A model generated the notes under the pieces. It was given only the letters and a program-made list of their open reading frames with translations. It had not been told where the DNA came from and did no database searches. Shown here piece by piece: positions 58,927 through 64,000 of a stretch of 64,000 bases of DNA. The position numbers and the translations under genes were made by a program. Position 1 is the first letter of the stretch, and each line of letters starts with the position of its first letter. Source of the DNA: Strigamia acuminata (lineage: Eukaryota > Arthropoda > Chilopoda > Geophilomorpha > Linotaeniidae); assembly GCA_949358305.1 (NCBI GenBank), contig OX442314.1, positions 59,405,369 through 59,469,368 on the forward strand, read 5' to 3'.

Positions 58927-61756
58927 GATTTATTACTTTGTTTGGCTTTGCCATCCATTAACTATACATGGATTCAGTAGGTTTGTAGTCCAATACAAAA
59001 TTCAACTGTACTTGAACAAGCCCATTCAAACAATGATAATTATTGCAGAGGAAGCTAATATAAAATATATAAAATATTTATATATTTACCATACTTTATC
59101 AAACTGCACATTCATCTGCGCAGAACCGCAGGGTGGAAGACTTAAAACTCAAAAAAATGAAATATTGATATTCAATTGATGTCACACAATCATCTAAAGG
59201 TGAAGGTGACATCAGTTAAATATAAATTTGTCACAACTTATCAGTCAAGTTTTTTCCTGGCATTTGTGTCAACTGCATGGAAGATACAATCATATTTCTT
59301 TGCAAAATATGATTGATGTTTACTGCGCAAAAAGCAATAAAAACGTTTTCATGCACAGTCGTAAAATCTCTTAAAGATTGATTATCAAAAACACCGGAAA
59401 TATAATTCATGAATTCATGTATTTGGCTCTTTTAACTATGCACAAACATCATAAAATGAATAAATCAATAACTTGTTTAAACTTACATCCAAAAGGAAGC
59501 AGTAGTATTGAGAGTAGTTATTCGCGATGCCAGCCAGCAGGACCAAGCTCTAGTAAGGTAACACGAAAACTCTACTGTGCTAGCAGCAAGCAACGTTAGA
59601 TTTTAATCGTCTGCCAGCTACACCAAGCTCATGTCATAATTTGCACATGAGAGGTCAGGTCAGCTTTCTAAAGATGAGTAAATATGTTAAAAGTAAGTAA
59701 TTTTGTCCACAACGTGTGTGATTGCACGGGTCGATCTCATCTTGGGCCGGCGCTGACTATCGTGCGTCCACTTGCCCAAAAATACTGATATTTCAAAATA
59801 AGTTTCCCTCAATCCGATTATCTGAAAAAATCATCAACAAAAACCCTGCGAGCTTCCCCAATGTAAATCCATTAAAAACATCGTCTTTTTATGAGACGTA
59901 TGCCTTTATATAATGGGCCAGTGTGGGAATTCGTCCCAAAGGAGAGGTCACTTCAAGAACCTTAAAAGAGAATGAAACAATTTATCATTTTGAATGTTTC
60001 AACACTAAATGTTGTTTACCTTGCGAGGGTGTAATCAGACTGAGGAAGTGGCTCGGTGGGACCTTCGTCCCGTTGGCGTGCTATTTAAGCGGACTAGAAA
60101 TATACAAAAGATGCCTGTTAATCACTGGAATTGTTAGGATTTTATACAGGTCTGTAAGTTTACTCGAGTTGATTATACAGAGTCGTCTGTAAAATTAATT
60201 CGTGTTTGATGTTCAGTTCGAAAGAAATACTCGTTGCAAACGACGGCCATTAGCGACAAGCTGCGGATTTGGCCGTTTGTGAAAATCAATCCCGCAGCAT
60301 TTCTCGAATTCCAATTTTCATTTTAGATTGTGAGTTAAAAAACTGTACGGTTATAAATATACATTTTAAAAAGAATTTACACCTTTTTAAACTGTAAATT
60401 TGTAAGATTGGTTTAATTGATCGCATTTAAAACTTGAAATTAGTTTTACATTTTGTCACGAATTGGCGCTGCAACTTGTAATAGCAGAATGTTTCTATTT
60501 GTGAGAAATTGCATCTCCAATTTGAATTAATCAATTAATCGAGTCTAAATTCGGATACGATAAATTTGAGAAAAATTTACACGAATTTACAAATACAAAA
60601 TCCTCAGTTTTTCACCATTGAATTCTCCACGTCCCTAACCAGTGCTGGACTGGCCCGGCGGGCTACCGCGAGTTTCCCGGTGGCCCGTGGCCGCTGTGGC
60701 CTGTCTCGACTTCATTAATTGTGGCCCGGACACCCAGATTTCCCGGCAATAAATTTGTTCCCAGTCCAGCCGTGCCATTGGCTCGCACTTAACCAAGCTC
60801 CTTGAATAAAATACAAACTGGAAAGGTCCAGACGCATATTTACAAACTGTAGGTGCTTTAGGAATCTTTGTGTCCAGGGTTGACTCTTTGATGCATCAGA
60901 CATTCCTGGCAACAAAATCAAGTGTAATCAATGTGCACTCATCTTTCCTGTTGCAAGTTTAGTCAGTATTGAGTGACATGAAAATTACATACGCTTTGGG
61001 ACAAAATGTTTTGCAATACAAGGGTGTAACCGATAACATGTTGCAACCGAGAACGTATCAAAAATGCGTCTCATTTATAATCCACAATCTAGAAATATAT
61101 TTAAAAAATTAATTCGCTAACCTCAATGTACAGTGGAGGACAGTTGACAAGTGTTATTTAATGTCAATGAATTTTAAGAAAATTGTAGGTTTGAAGGAGA
61201 CAGGTTGAAATATGATGGATATGCAACTAATAATTAAGCTGTCAGATTATATGAAATAGAACAAATCGATAAAAAAGACAAACTTCACAAGCTATACAAA
61301 TTTAATTGAGAAAAATAAGTATTTGCAGTAACAATCCCCAATAACGAGTTGGTGCACCTGAGTCCAATCGAACAGGTAACGTTTTTAGATAACTTAAACT
61401 TTTACGATAACTGTGTCAGGTGAGTATTTTGTTCTGTTCTTACAAGTTAGTGAAGTTACATTTAAGTTTGCATGCAAATGATGAGACACATGTTTAATAC
61501 CACACAACTGTAATCATTGGTAATTTTATTTTATTTCACCATCAAAACAATTTTAAATCCGTCTTTTGTGGTTCGTTTCTTCTTCAGAAATTGAAACAAA
61601 TTGAGATAAATTTGAAAAAATTGTAAAAAATTAAATTATGGAGAATAATTCTAAATCCAGCTGTGCTTATACATGCATGATGATGTGACTGATATGGTCT
61701 TCGTCAGAGCAATTAAGGGACCAATTACACTGGTATGGGACGCATACTCACGTAAA
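58927..61756. other. Intergenic, no gene seen
   Basis: Mostly unique AT-rich DNA. A GC-rich patch at about 60640-60740 (TGCTGGACTGGCCCGGCGGG) resembles a dispersed repeat, but I cannot classify it. No coding region supported. Confidence 0.4.
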
Positions 61757-61758
61757 AT

Positions 61759-61882
61759 GACAGAGACTCCCTAATATTGGTTGGTTGGCCTTTATTGGTT
61801 GGTTGGCCTTTATTGGTTGGTTGGTCTTTATTGGTTGGTTGGCCAATAAAGGCCAACCAACCAATATTAGGGAGTCTCTGTC
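61759..61882. repeat. Perfect 40-bp inverted repeat with minisatellite loop
   Basis: 61759-61798 (starts GACAGAGACTCCCTAATATT) is the exact reverse complement of 61843-61882. The loop consists of TTGGTTGGTTGGCCTTTATTGG-type units of about 20 bp. It may be a fold-back element or a terminal part of a DNA transposon. Confidence 0.75.
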
Positions 61883-62389
61883 TAGAGGTATGGGGAATCC
61901 CGTCACTCGTTGCGGGGGTGCCACGAAGGCACACCGCACCGGCAACCGACCCGTCACACACAGGGCGTGAGCCCCATTACATTTATGTCGTACTCACCTA
62001 CGACCCTCAGTAGCCACTCATTGAGGCTGCACTATGGAATCCGCCATAGCACTGAGCGTCACTGTGGTGAATGGGAAGGAGTGCAGAGTCCACGCAGTTG
62101 GGACACGTCTTGTCTCTTTGATAACTACAGTCCTTCTTGACTCTCTACATACGACCGTCCTGGTCGGTGTCCGCAAGCTCTCTCTCTGCCTTTCCTCCCT
62201 ACAACCACTGTGCTTCCTCCTCTCCCAGGCTAGGTCACTTCACCCAATGAGGGGGTGACCTTGGGGCCGTAAGGTGGTGTGTGGCAGTGACGTAGGTCAC
62301 CCTGGGTGGCTTGACAGTCACAATGAAGCATGTCAATAATAAGCAAATTTGACTTATAATAATCTACTTATTTTCATGATTTTTGCAAG
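61883..62389. other. GC-richer intergenic segment, no gene seen
   Basis: Contains short ORFs without recognisable content. It may belong to the same insertion as the hairpin at 61759. No second terminus found. Confidence 0.35.
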
Positions 62390-62870
62390 TTTTTGTAAAA
62401 AACATAGTTTTTTCACGATTTTTACCTTTTTTTTTACGATTTGCACTTAGTTCTTCACAATTTTTACCCAGTTTGTCACAATTTATACCTTTTTTACCCT
62501 GTTTTTACCCTGTTTTTCATGATTTTTACCCTGTTTTTCACGATTTTTACTGTTTGTTTACGATTTTTACCCTATTTTTCACGATTTTAACCCTGTTTTT
62601 CACTATTTGTACTTAGTTTTTCACGATTTTATTCAGTTTTTTTCGATTTTTATCCAGTTTTTCACGATTTTTATCCAGTTTTTCACGATTTTTATCCAGT
62701 TTTTCACGATTTTTATCCTGTTTTTCACAATTTTTATCCAGTTTTTCACGATTTTTATCCAGTTTATCACGATTTTTATCCTGATTTTCACGATTTTTAT
62801 CCTGTTTTTCACGATTTTTCAAGATTTTTATCCCGTTTTTCATGATTTTTACCTAGTTTTTAATGATTTA
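62390..62870. repeat. T-rich minisatellite, about 20-21 bp unit
   Basis: Many copies of TTTTTCACGATTTTTATCC and TTTTTCACGATTTTTACCC variants end some 75 bp before the paralogue start codon. An open frame through it only reflects the 21-bp period and is not a gene. Confidence 0.88.
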
Positions 62871-62945
62871 TTTTACCCATTTTGCAACGACAACAAAAAA
62901 CAATATATTATGAATTTTAATTTACAGATCTATTTTTACGCAAAT

Positions 62946-63484
62946 ATGGCGAGAAAAATATGCAGAGTGGGTCAACAAACACTATTTCGACCATTTGAAC
63001 GAATCCAACAACGTCGAAAAAGAAAAATGCGACACCTCATTGGCAGTGTGTTGGCAGAGCAATCGGAGATACCAGCATTCATCAAATCTATGAAGAACAT
63101 TTCAAAAAAGAAAAAAAAAATGTCTAATCTATTTTTCACATTGCTCATTGTGAATTTGGTGGTGTGTTTTTTCCAAACTGGAGAGCGAATTTGGTATTAC
63201 TCGACCGAACCAACAGCAGTTGATGCGTATTTAATTGAAACCAGACACGGCAATTTTCCAAATGTTTATCTTTACTCAAAAACAACGCAAGAATATCAAA
63301 ATTTCAAGGCTAAAAAGATCAGCATAAACTCACTTAAACACGAATGTCGGGGATTGCGCGATCTGCATGGGGATCCCGATTTATTTGGAAGTAGTAAGAG
63401 ATTTTCTATAAAAACGATTCTAAAATATTTGCGTGTAACTAAATACATCACTGATGCATATTTTTCCATTGCTCCATTCTTTTG
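62946..63484 (+). CDS. DEG/ENaC paralogue, exon 1 (gene continues beyond the window)
   Basis: ATG at 62946 opens a frame closely related to exon 1 at 1263: FERIQQRR, IPAFIKSMKNISKKKKKM, LFFTLLIVNLVVCFFQTGER, then TAVDAYLIETRHGNFPNVY. TM1 is at about residues 62-80. It is longer than its partner by a short insertion near HECRGLRDLHGDPD. The homologous donor position after TDAYFSI reads GCTCCA rather than GT, and the frame meets TGA at 63482-63484. The true exon end is therefore uncertain: a weak GC donor, or damage. Two exons of the same lengths as in the first gene follow. Confidence 0.7.
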
Positions 63485-63516
63485 ACACATATGTAAATAA
63501 GCAAATGTCTTTGCAG

Positions 63517-63589
63517 GAAAAATCTCTCATCAATCTTACAATTCAAAACCTCCTAAATCTTGCACAGCCAGTTGCTCAAGTTTCAAGCC
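63517..63589 (+). CDS. DEG/ENaC paralogue, exon 2
   Basis: A 73-nt exon between CTTTGCAG and GCC|GTAAGT, same length and ending (QPVAQVSS) as exon 2 of the first gene. Confidence 0.65.
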
Positions 63590-63653
63590 GTAAGTTACAA
63601 ACTTAAAAAGAAATACAGACACGTTTATTACTTTAAAGTTCCTTTCTGTCTAG

Positions 63654-63733
63654 CAATGCAACTTCAATGTGGAAATGTTAATTACAAGATGGTCATCAAA
63701 CTAAAATTTCCTGATCAGTGTTGGCTTATTGAG
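63654..63733 (+). CDS. DEG/ENaC paralogue, exon 3 with GC donor
   Basis: An 80-nt exon after TGTCTAG encoding CGNVNYKMVIKLKF. Its 3' boundary aligns exactly with that of exon 3 in the first gene but reads GAG|GCAAGT, a GC-AG type donor. The following exon lies beyond the window; 63734-64000 is the start of intron 3. Confidence 0.62.
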
Positions 63734-64000
63734 GCAAGTGTTGTGTTTTTTTTGTCAAATTTACAAAAATATTTTTGCCTATCTCATCATATATATTGAA
63801 ACTAAAATCAAATTATTTTACAGATTAACAGAATTGCTTTTATAAACCTTATATTTTAAAAGCAATTTCAATTTATTTTAGTTCATGAGACGAAATGGTT
63901 ATTAGTTTAGTATTGTTAGAACAATTTCTTACCAAAGAAGGAAAAGTTGTGATGGCAACTGGAAATAATTGTTATTTTTAAATCCGATTAAAAATGTTCT

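Noticed and set aside
60640-60740. GC-rich patch resembling a dispersed DNA transposon end
   Set aside because: No inverted terminal repeat or target duplication could be found by eye, so no element is called.
62607-62945. N-terminal extension of the paralogue exon 1 through the minisatellite
   Set aside because: It begins with TTG and encodes only repeats of a 21-bp period. Homology with the first gene begins near the ATG at 62946.

Overview
The window is animal nuclear DNA, most likely from an invertebrate and plausibly an arthropod. The host genes have introns and encode small DEG/ENaC (pickpocket-like) channel proteins. More than three quarters of the window is young LTR retrotransposon sequence. 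No tRNA, rRNA, CRISPR or bacterial-type operon was seen. Coordinates, splice sites and repeat boundaries were read by eye.

Host genes. A DEG/ENaC gene runs on the + strand from 1263 to 55898. Eleven phase-compatible exons can be placed, and their summed length (2370 nt with the stop) is a multiple of three, predicting about 789 aa. Exons 1-6a make one complete module (TM1, Cys-rich loop, TM2). Exon 6 then runs without a stop into a second TM1, and exons 6b-11 complete a second module, so the gene looks like a natural head-to-tail channel fusion. A paralogue begins at 62946 and leaves the window after its third exon.

Transposons. Intron 5 carries a three-level nest. Element A (Ty3-type, minus strand, 3176..29559, decayed) is interrupted by element B (giant Ty3-type, plus strand, 5791..25774, intact gag and pol plus an unknown third ORF). 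The third ORF of B is in turn interrupted by element C (Ty1/copia type, minus strand, 17659..24134). Exon 6 itself is interrupted by element D (Ty3-type, minus strand, 30732..53177, 22.4 kb). D carries gag, pol with three stops confined to integrase, an unknown third ORF, and an about 8 kb non-coding tandem array of 2679-bp units. All four elements have paired LTRs of equal length, short target duplications (TCCT, ATAT, ATAC, ACGCC) and primer-binding sites. LTR pairs differ at zero to two positions by eye, so all insertions look recent.

How the parts work. B and D each make Gag and then Pol by a -1 shift at a canonical slippery heptamer (two tandem A AAA AAC in B, one G GGA AAC in D). Each carries a long extra ORF where envelope would sit, but with no signal peptide or membrane anchor. 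In B this ORF has a good candidate spliced acidic leader exon.

Other regions. 1-1262, 55899-62945 and the intron remnants are mostly unique AT-rich DNA. They hold minisatellites, a 613-bp insertion flanked by a 13-bp direct repeat, a perfect 40-bp inverted repeat, and a fold-back element in intron 10.
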